A DNA stretch of 64,000 bases, taken from contig CM051005.1 in NCBI GenBank assembly GCA_027704905.1, positions 25,119,472 through 25,183,471 on the forward strand. Reading direction: 5' to 3'. Below are positions 52,546-61,697 of this stretch, one piece after another (positions within the stretch are counted from its first letter, which is position 1; the number at the start of each line of letters is the position of its first letter). Origin of the DNA: Muraenolepis orangiensis. Its lineage: Eukaryota; Chordata; Actinopteri; Gadiformes; Muraenolepididae. The translations under genes were made by a program, and so were the position numbers. The notes beneath the pieces were generated by a model that ran no database searches, had not been told where the DNA came from, and was given only the letters and a program-made list of their open reading frames with translations.

Positions 52546-52615
52546 TGCCTTGACCCGGATTGAACCGGGGTTGCTGCGGCCACAACGAGAGTACTAACCA
52601 CTATTCGATCACGGC
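52546..52615 (-). pseudogene. tRNA-His-derived copy, U14
   Basis: T-loop one base short (GGATTGAACC). Confidence 0.78.
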
Positions 52616-52623
52616 ATGTGATG

Positions 52624-52695
52624 TTCCCATACCGGGAATCGAACCCGGGCCGCCTGGGTGAAAACCAGGAATCCTGACCGCTAGACCATATGGGA
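52624..52695 (-). tRNA. tRNA-Glu-TTC: tRNA-Glu(TTC), U14
   Basis: Consensus. Confidence 0.94.
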
Positions 52696-52819
52696 CTTTT
52701 ATTTGTAAAGATGGTTTGTAAAGATGGTTTGTAAAGGTGTCTATTAAAGATTCTGGGTGATTTTCATCTTGAGTAATGGGAAGGGGTTAATTTGTCTCTT
52801 TTTGCCCTTCAAAAGATTT

Positions 52820-52892
52820 CGAGCTAGCCAGGAGTCGAACCTGGAATCTTCTGATCCGTAGTCAGACGCGTTATCCATTGCGCCACTAACCC
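52820..52892 (-). tRNA. tRNA-Arg-ACG: tRNA-Arg(ACG), U15
   Basis: Consensus. Confidence 0.94.
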
Positions 52893-52987
52893 TTCAAATG
52901 CTGTCTGAAACCTCATTTATCCAAAGGTCAAGGGTTTTAGTTCATTTGAATTGCAGATATTGTCACCATTAACGTGTGGTGCTTGGA

Positions 52988-53075
52988 CCTTCGATAGCTC
53001 AGTTGGTAGAGCGGAGGACTGTAGTGTAAAGTGTCTGGCATCCTTAGGTCGCTGGTTCAACTCCGGCTCGAAGGA
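52988..53075 (+). tRNA. tRNA-Tyr-GTA: tRNA-Tyr(GTA) with intron, U15
   Basis: Consensus; TTTT terminator. Confidence 0.95.
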
Positions 53076-53576
53076 GTCTTTTAGGAGAGCATATTAACAA
53101 GAACCTTAGAAACTGAGGACGCAAAGGTGTCCATAATTAAAGATTCAATGTGTGAAGAAGTCTCCTTTGTCCAAATTTGGGTTGTTTAATAGGACAAGGA
53201 TTTGATCTGTGTTCTTTCAGAAAACATTCTAATTCAACATTGGTAAGAGTTGTGGCTAATATTAATTGTAGATATTGTCACCAATAATCTTTTCTGCGTG
53301 GACCTTTGGTAGCTCAGTTGCTGGAGTGGATGTCTTTAGTTGAACGATTTTATAATCTTTAGGTATCATGTTAAAATCCAGCTAAAACCTTTTTTTTACT
53401 AGACTTTATCATGTGTCACCCAATGTCTAATGGTAGGTAAGGGGCTACACCACAGGGGCTTTCTCGTGGTTGTGCCATGCATTGATTCAATTCGTAACAT
53501 AATGAATGACGATAGCTTTAAAGTCCTCGTCACAATTTTCTTGTTCGTTACGCTAACAGTGTGAATGTCAAAATGT

Positions 53577-53644
53577 TGCCTTGACCCGATTGAACCGGGT
53601 TGCTGCGGCCACAACGAGAGTACTAACCACTATTCGATCACGGC
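53577..53644 (-). pseudogene. tRNA-His-derived copy, U15
   Basis: Two further bases lost around the T-arm. Confidence 0.8.
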
Positions 53645-53652
53645 ATGTGATG

Positions 53653-53724
53653 TTCCCATACCGGGAATCGAACCCGGGCCGCCTGGGTGAAAACCAGGAA
53701 TCCTGACCGCTAGACCATATGGGA
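53653..53724 (-). tRNA. tRNA-Glu-TTC: tRNA-Glu(TTC), U15
   Basis: Consensus. Confidence 0.94.
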
Positions 53725-53861
53725 CTTTTATTTGTAAAGATGGTTTGTAAAGATGGTTTGTAAAGATGGTTTGTAAAGGTGTCTATTAAAGATTCTGGGT
53801 GATTTTCATCTTGAGTAATGGTAAGGGGTTAATTTGTCTCTTTTTGCCCTTCAAAAGATTT

Positions 53862-53934
53862 CGAGCTAGCCAGGAGTCGAACCTGGAATCTTCTGATCCG
53901 TAGTCAGACGCGTTATCCATTGCGCCACTAACCC
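53862..53934 (-). tRNA. tRNA-Arg-ACG: tRNA-Arg(ACG), U16
   Basis: Consensus. Confidence 0.94.
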
Positions 53935-54029
53935 TTCAAATGCTGTCTGAAACCTCATTTATCCAAAGGTCAAGGGTTTTAGTTCATTTGAATTGCAGAT
54001 ATTGTCACCATTAACGTGTGGTGCTTGGA

Positions 54030-54117
54030 CCTTCGATAGCTCAGTTGGTAGAGCGGAGGACTGTAGTGTAAAGTGTCTGGCATCCTTAGGTCGCTGGTTC
54101 AACTCCGGCTCGAAGGA
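54030..54117 (+). tRNA. tRNA-Tyr-GTA: tRNA-Tyr(GTA) with intron, U16
   Basis: Consensus; TTTT terminator. Confidence 0.95.
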
Positions 54118-54668
54118 GTCTTTTAGGAGAGCATATTAACAAGAACCTTAGAAACTGAGGACGCAAAGGTGTCCATAATTAAAGATTCAATGTGTGAAGA
54201 AGTCTCCTTTGTCCAAATTTGGGTTGTTTAATAGGACAAGGATTTGATCTGTGTTCTTTCAGAAAACATTCTAATTCAACATTGGTAAGAGTTGTGGCTA
54301 ATATTAATTGTAGATATTGTCACCAATAATCTTTTCTGCGTGGACCTTTGGTAGCTCAGTTGCTGGAGTGGATGTCTTTAGTTGAACGATTTTATAATCT
54401 TTAGGTATCATGTTAAAATCCAGCTAAAACCTTTTTTTTACTAGACTTTATCATGTGTCACCCAATGTCTAATGGTAGGTAAGGGGCTACACCACAGGGG
54501 CTTTCTCGTGGTTGTGCCATGCATTGATTCAATTCGAGCTATAGCCCCTCTTCTTCGCCTTATAAAATGAAATATATTGTAATGTCTAACATAATGAATG
54601 ACGATAGCTTTAAAGTCCTCGTCACAATTTTCTTGTTCGTTACGCTAACAGTGTGAATGTCAAAATGT

Positions 54669-54739
54669 TGCCTTGACCCGGATTCGAACCGGGGTTGCTG
54701 CGGCCACAACGAGAGTACTAACCACTATTCGATCACGGC
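54669..54739 (-). pseudogene. tRNA-His-derived copy, U16
   Basis: T-arm complete with TTCGAAT loop; anticodon-stem deletion and acceptor mismatch remain. Confidence 0.72.
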
Positions 54740-54747
54740 ATGTGATG

Positions 54748-54819
54748 TTCCCATACCGGGAATCGAACCCGGGCCGCCTGGGTGAAAACCAGGAATCCTG
54801 ACCGCTAGACCATATGGGA
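54748..54819 (-). tRNA. tRNA-Glu-TTC: tRNA-Glu(TTC), U16
   Basis: Consensus. Confidence 0.94.
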
Positions 54820-54943
54820 CTTTTATTTGTAAAGATGGTTTGTAAAGATGGTTTGTAAAGGTGTCTATTAAAGATTCTGGGTGATTTTCATCTTGAGTAA
54901 TGGTAAGGGGTTAATTTGTCTCTTTTTGCCCTTCAAAAGATTT

Positions 54944-55016
54944 CGAGCTAGCCAGGAGTCGAACCTGGAATCTTCTGATCCGTAGTCAGACGCGTTATCC
55001 ATTGCGCCACTAACCC
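54944..55016 (-). tRNA. tRNA-Arg-ACG: tRNA-Arg(ACG), U17
   Basis: Consensus. Confidence 0.94.
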
Positions 55017-55111
55017 TTCAAATGCTGTCTGAAACCTCATTTATCCAAAGGTCAAGGGTTTTAGTTCATTTGAATTGCAGATATTGTCACCATTAACGTG
55101 TGGTGCTTGGA

Positions 55112-55199
55112 CCTTCGATAGCTCAGTTGGTAGAGCGGAGGACTGTAGTGTAAAGTGTCTGGCATCCTTAGGTCGCTGGTTCAACTCCGGCTCGAAGGA
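55112..55199 (+). tRNA. tRNA-Tyr-GTA: tRNA-Tyr(GTA) with intron, U17
   Basis: Consensus; TTTT terminator. Confidence 0.95.
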
Positions 55200-55750
55200 G
55201 TCTTTTAGGAGAGCATATTAACAAGAACCTTAGAAACTGAGGACGCAAAGGTGTCCATAATTAAAGATTCAATGTGTGAAGAAGTCTCCTTTGTCCAAAT
55301 TTGGGTTGTTTAATAGGACAAGGATTTGATCTGTGTTCTTTCAGAAAACATTCTAATTCAACATTGGTAAGAGTTGTGGCTAATATTAATTGTAGATATT
55401 GTCACCAATAATCTTTTCTGCGTGGACCTTTGGTAGCTCAGTTGCTGGAGTGGATGTCTTTAGTTGAACGATTTTATAATCTTTAGGTATCATGTTAAAA
55501 TCCAGCTAAAACCTTTTTTTTACTAGACTTTATCATGTGTCACCCAATGTCTAATGGTAGGTAAGGGGCTACACCACAGGGGCTTTCTCGTGGTTGTGCC
55601 ATGCATTGATTCAATTCGAGCTATAGCCCCTCTTCTTCGCCTTATAAAATGAAATATATTGTAATGTCTAACATAATGAATGACGATAGCTTTAAAGTCC
55701 TCGTCACAATTTTCTTGTTCGTTACGCTAACAGTGTGAATGTCAAAATGT

Positions 55751-55821
55751 TGCCTTGACCCGGATTCGAACCGGGGTTGCTGCGGCCACAACGAGAGTAC
55801 TAACCACTATTCGATCACGGC
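55751..55821 (-). pseudogene. tRNA-His-derived copy, U17
   Basis: Identical to U16. Confidence 0.72.
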
Positions 55822-55829
55822 ATGTGATG

Positions 55830-55901
55830 TTCCCATACCGGGAATCGAACCCGGGCCGCCTGGGTGAAAACCAGGAATCCTGACCGCTAGACCATATGGG
55901 A
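55830..55901 (-). tRNA. tRNA-Glu-TTC: tRNA-Glu(TTC), U17
   Basis: Consensus. Confidence 0.94.
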
Positions 55902-56038
55902 CTTTTATTTGTAAAGATGGTTTGTAAAGATGGTTTGTAAAGATGGTTTGTAAAGGTGTCTATTAAAGATTCTGGGTGATTTTCATCTTGAGTAATGGTA
56001 AGGGGTTAATTTGTCTCTTTTTGCCCTTCAAAAGATTT

Positions 56039-56111
56039 CGAGCTAGCCAGGAGTCGAACCTGGAATCTTCTGATCCGTAGTCAGACGCGTTATCCATTGC
56101 GCCACTAACCC
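56039..56111 (-). tRNA. tRNA-Arg-ACG: tRNA-Arg(ACG), U18
   Basis: Consensus. Confidence 0.94.
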
Positions 56112-56206
56112 TTCAAATGCTGTCTGAAACCTCATTTATCCAAAGGTCAAGGGTTTTAGTTCATTTGAATTGCAGATATTGTCACCATTAACGTGTGGTG
56201 CTTGGA

Positions 56207-56294
56207 CCTTCGATAGCTCAGTTGGTAGAGCGGAGGACTGTAGTGTAAAGTGTCTGGCATCCTTAGGTCGCTGGTTCAACTCCGGCTCGAAGGA
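56207..56294 (+). tRNA. tRNA-Tyr-GTA: tRNA-Tyr(GTA) with intron, U18
   Basis: Consensus; TTTT terminator. Confidence 0.95.
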
Positions 56295-56845
56295 GTCTTT
56301 TAGGAGAGCATATTAACAAGAACCTTAGAAACTGAGGACGCAAAGGTGTCCATAATTAAAGATTCAATGTGTGAAGAAGTCTCCTTTGTCCAAATTTGGG
56401 TTGTTTAATAGGACAAGGATTTGATCTGTGTTCTTTCAGAAAACATTCTAATTCAACATTGGTAAGAGTTGTGGCTAATATTAATTGTAGATATTGTCAC
56501 CAATAATCTTTTCTGCGTGGACCTTTGGTAGCTCAGTTGCTGGAGTGGATGTCTTTAGTTGAACGATTTTATAATCTTTAGGTATCATGTTAAAATCCAG
56601 CTAAAACCTTTTTTTTACTAGACTTTATCATGTGTCACCCAATGTCTAATGGTAGGTAAGGGGCTACACCACAGGGGCTTTCTCGTGGTTGTGCCATGCA
56701 TTGATTCAATTCGAGCTATAGCCCCTCTTCTTCGCCTTATAAAATGAAATATATTGTAATGTCTAACATAATGAATGACGATAGCTTTAAAGTCCTCGTC
56801 ACAATTTTCTTGTTCGTTACGCTAACAGTGTGAATGTCAAAATGT

Positions 56846-56916
56846 TGCCTTGACCCGGATTTGAACCGGGGTTGCTGCGGCCACAACGAGAGTACTAACC
56901 ACTATTCGATCACGGC
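56846..56916 (-). pseudogene. tRNA-His-derived copy, U18
   Basis: As U1 but with the CTATTCGATC A-box side. Confidence 0.74.
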
Positions 56917-56924
56917 ATGTGATG

Positions 56925-56996
56925 TTCCCATACCGGGAATCGAACCCGGGCCGCCTGGGTGAAAACCAGGAATCCTGACCGCTAGACCATATGGGA
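56925..56996 (-). tRNA. tRNA-Glu-TTC: tRNA-Glu(TTC), U18
   Basis: Consensus. Confidence 0.94.
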
Positions 56997-57120
56997 CTTT
57001 TATTTGTAAAGATGGTTTGTAAAGATGGTTTGTAAAGGTGTCTATTAAAGATTCTGGGTGATTTTCATCTTGAGTAATGGTAAGGGGTTAATTTGTCTCT
57101 TTTTGCCCTTCAAAAGATTT

Positions 57121-57193
57121 CGAGCTAGCCAGGAGTCGAACCTGGAATCTTCTGATCCGTAGTCAGACGCGTTATCCATTGCGCCACTAACCC
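57121..57193 (-). tRNA. tRNA-Arg-ACG: tRNA-Arg(ACG), U19
   Basis: Consensus. Confidence 0.94.
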
Positions 57194-57288
57194 TTCAAAT
57201 GCTGTCTGAAACCTCATTTATCCAAAGGTCAAGGGTTTTAGTTCATTTGAATTGCAGATATTGTCACCATTAACGTGTGGTGCTTGGA

Positions 57289-57376
57289 CCTTCGATAGCT
57301 CAGTTGGTAGAGCGGAGGACTGTAGTGTAAAGTGTCTGGCATCCTTAGGTCGCTGGTTCAACTCCGGCTCGAAGGA
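57289..57376 (+). tRNA. tRNA-Tyr-GTA: tRNA-Tyr(GTA) with intron, U19
   Basis: Consensus; TTTT terminator. Confidence 0.95.
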
Positions 57377-57926
57377 GTCTTTTAGGAGAGCATATTAACA
57401 AGAACCTTAGAAACTGAGGACGCAAAGGTGTCCATAATTAAAGATTCAATGTGTGAAGAAGTCTCCTTTGTCCAAATTTGGGTTGTTTAATAGGACAAGG
57501 ATTTGATCTGTGTTCTTTCAGAAAACATTCTAATTCAACATTGGTAAGAGTTGTGGCTAATATTAATTGTAGATATTGTCACCAATAATCTTTTCTGCGT
57601 GGACCTTTGGTAGCTCAGTTGCTGGAGTGGATGTCTTTAGTTGAACGATTTTATAATCTTTAGGTATCATGTTAAAATCCAGCTAAAACCTTTTTTTTAC
57701 TAGACTTTATCATGTGTCACCCAATGTCTAATGGTAGGTAAGGGGCTACACCACAGGGGCTTTCTCGTGGTTGTGCCATGCATTGATTCAATTCGAGCTA
57801 TAGCCCCTCTTCTTCGCCTTATAAAATGAAATATATTGTAATGTCTAACATAATGAATGACGATAGCTTTAAAGTCCTCGTCACAATTTTCTTGTTCGTT
57901 ACGCTAACAGTGTGAATGTCAAATGT

Positions 57927-57996
57927 TGCCTTGACCCGGATTGAACCGGGGTTGCTGCGGCCACAACGAGAGTACTAACCACTATTCGATCACGGC
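57927..57996 (-). pseudogene. tRNA-His-derived copy, U19
   Basis: T-loop one base short. The Glu gene of this unit falls in the gap. Confidence 0.76.
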
Positions 57997-58000
57997 ATGT

Positions 58001-59000
58001 NNNNNNNNNNNNNNNNNNNNNNNNNNNNNNNNNNNNNNNNNNNNNNNNNNNNNNNNNNNNNNNNNNNNNNNNNNNNNNNNNNNNNNNNNNNNNNNNNNNN
58101 NNNNNNNNNNNNNNNNNNNNNNNNNNNNNNNNNNNNNNNNNNNNNNNNNNNNNNNNNNNNNNNNNNNNNNNNNNNNNNNNNNNNNNNNNNNNNNNNNNNN
58201 NNNNNNNNNNNNNNNNNNNNNNNNNNNNNNNNNNNNNNNNNNNNNNNNNNNNNNNNNNNNNNNNNNNNNNNNNNNNNNNNNNNNNNNNNNNNNNNNNNNN
58301 NNNNNNNNNNNNNNNNNNNNNNNNNNNNNNNNNNNNNNNNNNNNNNNNNNNNNNNNNNNNNNNNNNNNNNNNNNNNNNNNNNNNNNNNNNNNNNNNNNNN
58401 NNNNNNNNNNNNNNNNNNNNNNNNNNNNNNNNNNNNNNNNNNNNNNNNNNNNNNNNNNNNNNNNNNNNNNNNNNNNNNNNNNNNNNNNNNNNNNNNNNNN
58501 NNNNNNNNNNNNNNNNNNNNNNNNNNNNNNNNNNNNNNNNNNNNNNNNNNNNNNNNNNNNNNNNNNNNNNNNNNNNNNNNNNNNNNNNNNNNNNNNNNNN
58601 NNNNNNNNNNNNNNNNNNNNNNNNNNNNNNNNNNNNNNNNNNNNNNNNNNNNNNNNNNNNNNNNNNNNNNNNNNNNNNNNNNNNNNNNNNNNNNNNNNNN
58701 NNNNNNNNNNNNNNNNNNNNNNNNNNNNNNNNNNNNNNNNNNNNNNNNNNNNNNNNNNNNNNNNNNNNNNNNNNNNNNNNNNNNNNNNNNNNNNNNNNNN
58801 NNNNNNNNNNNNNNNNNNNNNNNNNNNNNNNNNNNNNNNNNNNNNNNNNNNNNNNNNNNNNNNNNNNNNNNNNNNNNNNNNNNNNNNNNNNNNNNNNNNN
58901 NNNNNNNNNNNNNNNNNNNNNNNNNNNNNNNNNNNNNNNNNNNNNNNNNNNNNNNNNNNNNNNNNNNNNNNNNNNNNNNNNNNNNNNNNNNNNNNNNNNN
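58001..59000. other. assembly gap (1000 N)
   Basis: Exactly 1000 N, inside the array between U19 and a more diverged unit. True length and unit count are unknown. Confidence 0.99.
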
Positions 59001-59099
59001 CGCCTTCAAATGCTGTCTGAAACCTTCTTTATCCGAAGGTCAAGGGTTTTAGTTCATTTGAATTGCAGATATTGTCACCATTAACATTTGTTGCTTGGA

Positions 59100-59187
59100 C
59101 CTTCGATAGCTCAGTTGGTAGAGCGGAGGACTGTAGTGTAAAGTGTCTGGCATCCTTAGGTCGCTGGTTAGACTCCGGCTCGAAAGA
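59100..59187 (+). pseudogene. tRNA-Tyr pseudogene, edge unit
   Basis: Intron and anticodon arm intact. The B box is mutated (GGTTAGACTCC), the acceptor is mismatched (TCGAAAG) and the TTTT is lost (TCTTTCAG). Confidence 0.8.
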
Positions 59188-59726
59188 GTCTTTCAGGAGA
59201 GCATATTAACAAGAACCTTAGAAACTGAGGACGCAAAGGTGTCCATAATTAAAGATTCAATGTGTGAAGAAGTCTCCTTTGTCCAAATTTGGGTTGTTTA
59301 ATAGGACAAGGATTTGATCTGTGTTCTTTCAGAAAACATTCCAATTCAACATTGGTAAGAGTTGTGGCTAATATTAATTGTAGATATTGTCACCAATAAT
59401 CTTTTCTGGTAGCTCAGTTGCTGGAGTGGAAGTCTTTAGTTGAACGATTTTATAATCTTTAGGTATCATGTTAAAATCCGGCTAAGGCATTTTTTTTACT
59501 AGACTTTATCATGTGTCACCCAATGTCTAATGGTAGGTAAGGGGCTACACCACAGGGGCTTTCTCGTGGTTGTGCCATGCATTGATTAAATTCGAGCTAT
59601 AGCCCCTCTTCTTCACCTTATAAAATGAAATATATTGTAATGTCTAACATAATGAATGACGATAGCTTTAAAGTCCTCGTCACAATTTTCTTGTTCGTTA
59701 CGCTAACAGTGTGAATGTCAAAATGT

Positions 59727-59787
59727 TGCCTCGACCCAGATTAGCTGCGGCCACAACGCAGAGTACTAACCACTATATGATCACGGC
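59727..59787 (-). pseudogene. tRNA-His pseudogene, edge unit
   Basis: The T-arm is deleted, but the 5' anticodon stem is complete (CTCTGCG). The base missing in all array copies is therefore present here. Confidence 0.85.
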
Positions 59788-59811
59788 ATGTGATTCCCAT
59801 ATTTCCCACAA

Positions 59812-59883
59812 TTCCCATACCAGGAATTGAACCTGGGCAACCTGGGTGAAAACCAGGAATCCTGACCGCTAGACCATATGGGA
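59812..59883 (-). tRNA. tRNA-Glu-TTC: tRNA-Glu(TTC), edge unit
   Basis: Diverged but still folds. The T-stem is changed on both strands (CCAGG/CCTGG), keeping its pairs, and anticodon TTC is kept. The 5' flank toward His has a CCCATATTTCCCA insertion. Confidence 0.82.
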
Positions 59884-60020
59884 CTATGATTTGTAAAGAT
59901 GGTTTGTAAAGATGGTTTGTAAAGATGGTTTGTAAAGGTGTCTGTTAAAGATTCTGGGTGATTTTCATCTTGAGTAATGGTAAGGGGTTAATTTGTCGCT
60001 TTTTGCCCTTCAAAAGACTT

Positions 60021-60080
60021 TGAGCTAGCCAGGAGTCAAACCTGGAATCTTCTGATCCGTAGTCAGACGTGTTATCCATT
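60021..60080 (-). pseudogene. tRNA-Arg(ACG), 5' 13 nt missing
   Basis: 60 of 73 nt, ending exactly where the 13-nt fragment at 37571-37583 begins. Cassette A3 follows. The B box is mutated (GTTTGACTCC) and anticodon ACG is intact. Confidence 0.85.
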
Positions 60081-60128
60081 CGGCCAGAGATGGGGCCAAA
60101 GGGACTGCTACGGTGGGGGAAGAAGAGA

Positions 60129-60181
<53 letters not shown>

Positions 60182-60892
60182 TGTGCTCTGCTTATGCTCG
60201 TTATACTTTTTGTGCTTTTGGGCACCGTTTTGACCATACTGTGCGTTGTGTTCATCCTTGTAGTAGTAGATAGCGTGTTGTTAATGCACTTTATGTCGCT
60301 ACGCAGGCATCCTAGTAGTTGGGACGATTTTTCTATTGGCCTGCAATTGGGAATGCAATTGTTCTATTTGTGTCTTTATTTACCTCAGACATATATTGCT
60401 GTCTTTATCATACAAATGTACTTGCAAGTCACTTTTTTATTAAAAGCTTCTGCTAAATGCGCTTAATGTAAATGTAGAGAGAGATGTTCTACATATTCCT
60501 ATACCAATAAAACACAATTGTTACAATACACTTAGGTAGCGACTATACATCATTTATATAAATCTTTTTCATTGATCTTGTAATTCTATGTTCCTGCACA
60601 GTTCTCTTATTGTGTGTTCTGTGTACTGTTGTTTGCACATTCCTGCCAGCCACTGGCACTTTGTTATTTCACTCACACCCTGGGTGTGTATGTGACAAAT
60701 ACTAATCTAGAATCTTGAAAAACAATGGACTTTTCACTCACTTTTAACCTTTTACAAATCATATGTACTTGTTTTATATATAAATAACAGTTGACAGGTA
60801 AACATATGCTTCTCAGATTCTTTTTTTTTCTGGAAGACCATTTATCCAATTTGAACACACTGAACATATTTACTTTAATTAACAACAATTGG
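60081..60892. repeat. cassette A, partial copy A3
   Basis: Matches the first 805 bp or so of cassette A (SINE-like head, GA tract, AT-rich stretch) with more divergence, including a 10-bp insertion near 60349. It breaks off at 60892 just before the part matching the exon 3' UTR. Confidence 0.9.
60086..60477 (+). mobile_element. SINE-like element (A3)
   Basis: Third copy, with the longest GA tract (60125-60176) and the same TAAATGTA-type end. Confidence 0.6.
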
Positions 60893-60981
60893 CCTTTATC
60901 ACAGTAGATTAGAACGCCGGAAGAACCCGCCGGAGCAGTGTATCCCAAGTTCCGGTTAATGCATTCACCTTGGCATTCACC

Positions 60982-61141
60982 ATGGAGGACAGTTATCGCT
61001 GGACAACATCGCAGCACAACCTTCCAAAAGTCGGTCAAGACGATGTGGTTCGACTAGTGAATGAACACTCTACAGTGCAGGAGTCTAAACTGGAAAAAGG
61101 ATACAAGTTATTTTACGAGAAGTTGATCTTCAAGTATAGAG
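60982..61141 (+). CDS. possible first coding exon
   Basis: ATG in a good Kozak context (TTCACCATGG), 53 codons (MEDSYRWTTSQHN...EKLIFKYR), then a strong donor (AGAG/GTAAGT at 61142). GC-rich sequence upstream (60905-60945) could be a promoter or 5' UTR. No homologue recognised and no downstream exon in the window; a Gypsy element starts 268 bp further on. Could be part of a host gene or of a DNA transposon gene. Confidence 0.45.
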
Positions 61142-61145
61142 GTAA

Positions 61146-61212
61146 GTGCTTAGATTATGTTTTGTCACCGCTAGCTTGCTAGCTTGTAAGGTTTAATGAA
61201 AATGACCAGTGT
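61146..61212. repeat. direct repeat, left copy
   Basis: About 65 bp (GTGCTTAGATT...AATGACCAGTGT) repeated at 61348-61412 with a few differences. Contains CTAGCTTGCTAGCT. Confidence 0.85.
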
Positions 61213-61233
61213 GTCAGATAAGTTCAACTACAG

Positions 61234-61320
61234 ACAGAACGGTATCCATTCGGTGTATACTGGTGTGTATTTATATATATACACACCATTATACACCGAA
61301 TAATGGATACCGTTCTCTGT
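61234..61320. repeat. 87-bp near-perfect palindrome
   Basis: Arms beginning ACAGAACGGTATCCATT and ending in its reverse complement, with an AT-rich centre (TATATATA). It could extrude a long hairpin and resembles a tiny MITE-like element. Confidence 0.85.
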
Positions 61321-61347
61321 GTATATATATTTATATGTATATACAGA

Positions 61348-61412
61348 GTGCTTAGATTCTGTTGTCACCGCTAGCTTGCTAGCTCGTAAGGTTTAATGAA
61401 AATGACCAGTGT
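61348..61412. repeat. direct repeat, right copy
   Basis: Second copy of 61146-61212; the Gypsy LTR begins inside its last bases. Confidence 0.85.
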
Positions 61413-61555
61413 TGTGTTTAATCAGACTATGGACTACGACTTTTAGGTTGACCGTTTATTGTACACACTGCCATGGCGTCAACAACAACAACAACTGGAT
61501 CCGGTTCACCCACCCCAAAACTCCCGGTCACACCGGATGTAATGCATACATAACA
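61410..61555 (-). mobile_element. 3' LTR of Ty3/Gypsy element (146 bp)
   Basis: On the minus strand it begins TGTTATGTATG and ends AAACACAACA (TG...CA with TGTT/AACA inverted ends). It lies just past a G-run polypurine tract (61556-61575 region) downstream of pol. It contains AATAAA (61455-61460) and a GTT microsatellite. The 5' LTR would be outside the window, so the boundaries are inferred from one end only. Confidence 0.7.
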
Positions 61556-61697
61556 TTTACCCCCCCCCCACAAGGAACCCAATTAACTTTAAACTTTAAC
61601 TTTAGATGAACTGGGTAGACTGCCAGTCACCAGCATAGCCATGTGGATTATTCTGCCACGCAACAGACTATGCTCTGAACATTTTCCCTGAGAGTCA

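Larger units (their letters stand above)
37571..58000. repeat. tRNA Arg/Tyr/His/Glu tandem array, about 1.08-kb unit
   Basis: Nineteen direct units (U1-U19), with Arg starts at 37694 to 57121, spaced 1039-1089 bp and mostly 1081-1082. Each unit runs: Arg(ACG) minus; 95 bp; Tyr(GTA) with intron, plus; a Tyr-like relic, plus; a possible tRNA-like fold; His-derived copy, minus; 8 bp; Glu(TTC), minus; then a TTTGTAAAGATGG repeat of 2-4 copies. Arg and Tyr are divergent. Arg is followed by TTTT, His by TTTT, and the relic by a run of 7-8 T. Tyr is followed by TTTT in most units only. U15 lacks about 50 bp in the spacer near 53495. Units are nearly identical, with block-shared variants. Confidence 0.96.
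59001..60080. repeat. diverged edge unit of the Arg/Tyr/His/Glu array
   Basis: Same order as the array units but with many more substitutions; about 1.08 kb. It ends inside tRNA-Arg, where partial cassette A3 begins. Confidence 0.92.

Noticed and set aside
53399..53614. 71-residue minus-strand frame unique to unit U15
   Set aside because: It arises from the 50-bp deletion in this unit's spacer and overlaps the His copy; no sign of a protein.
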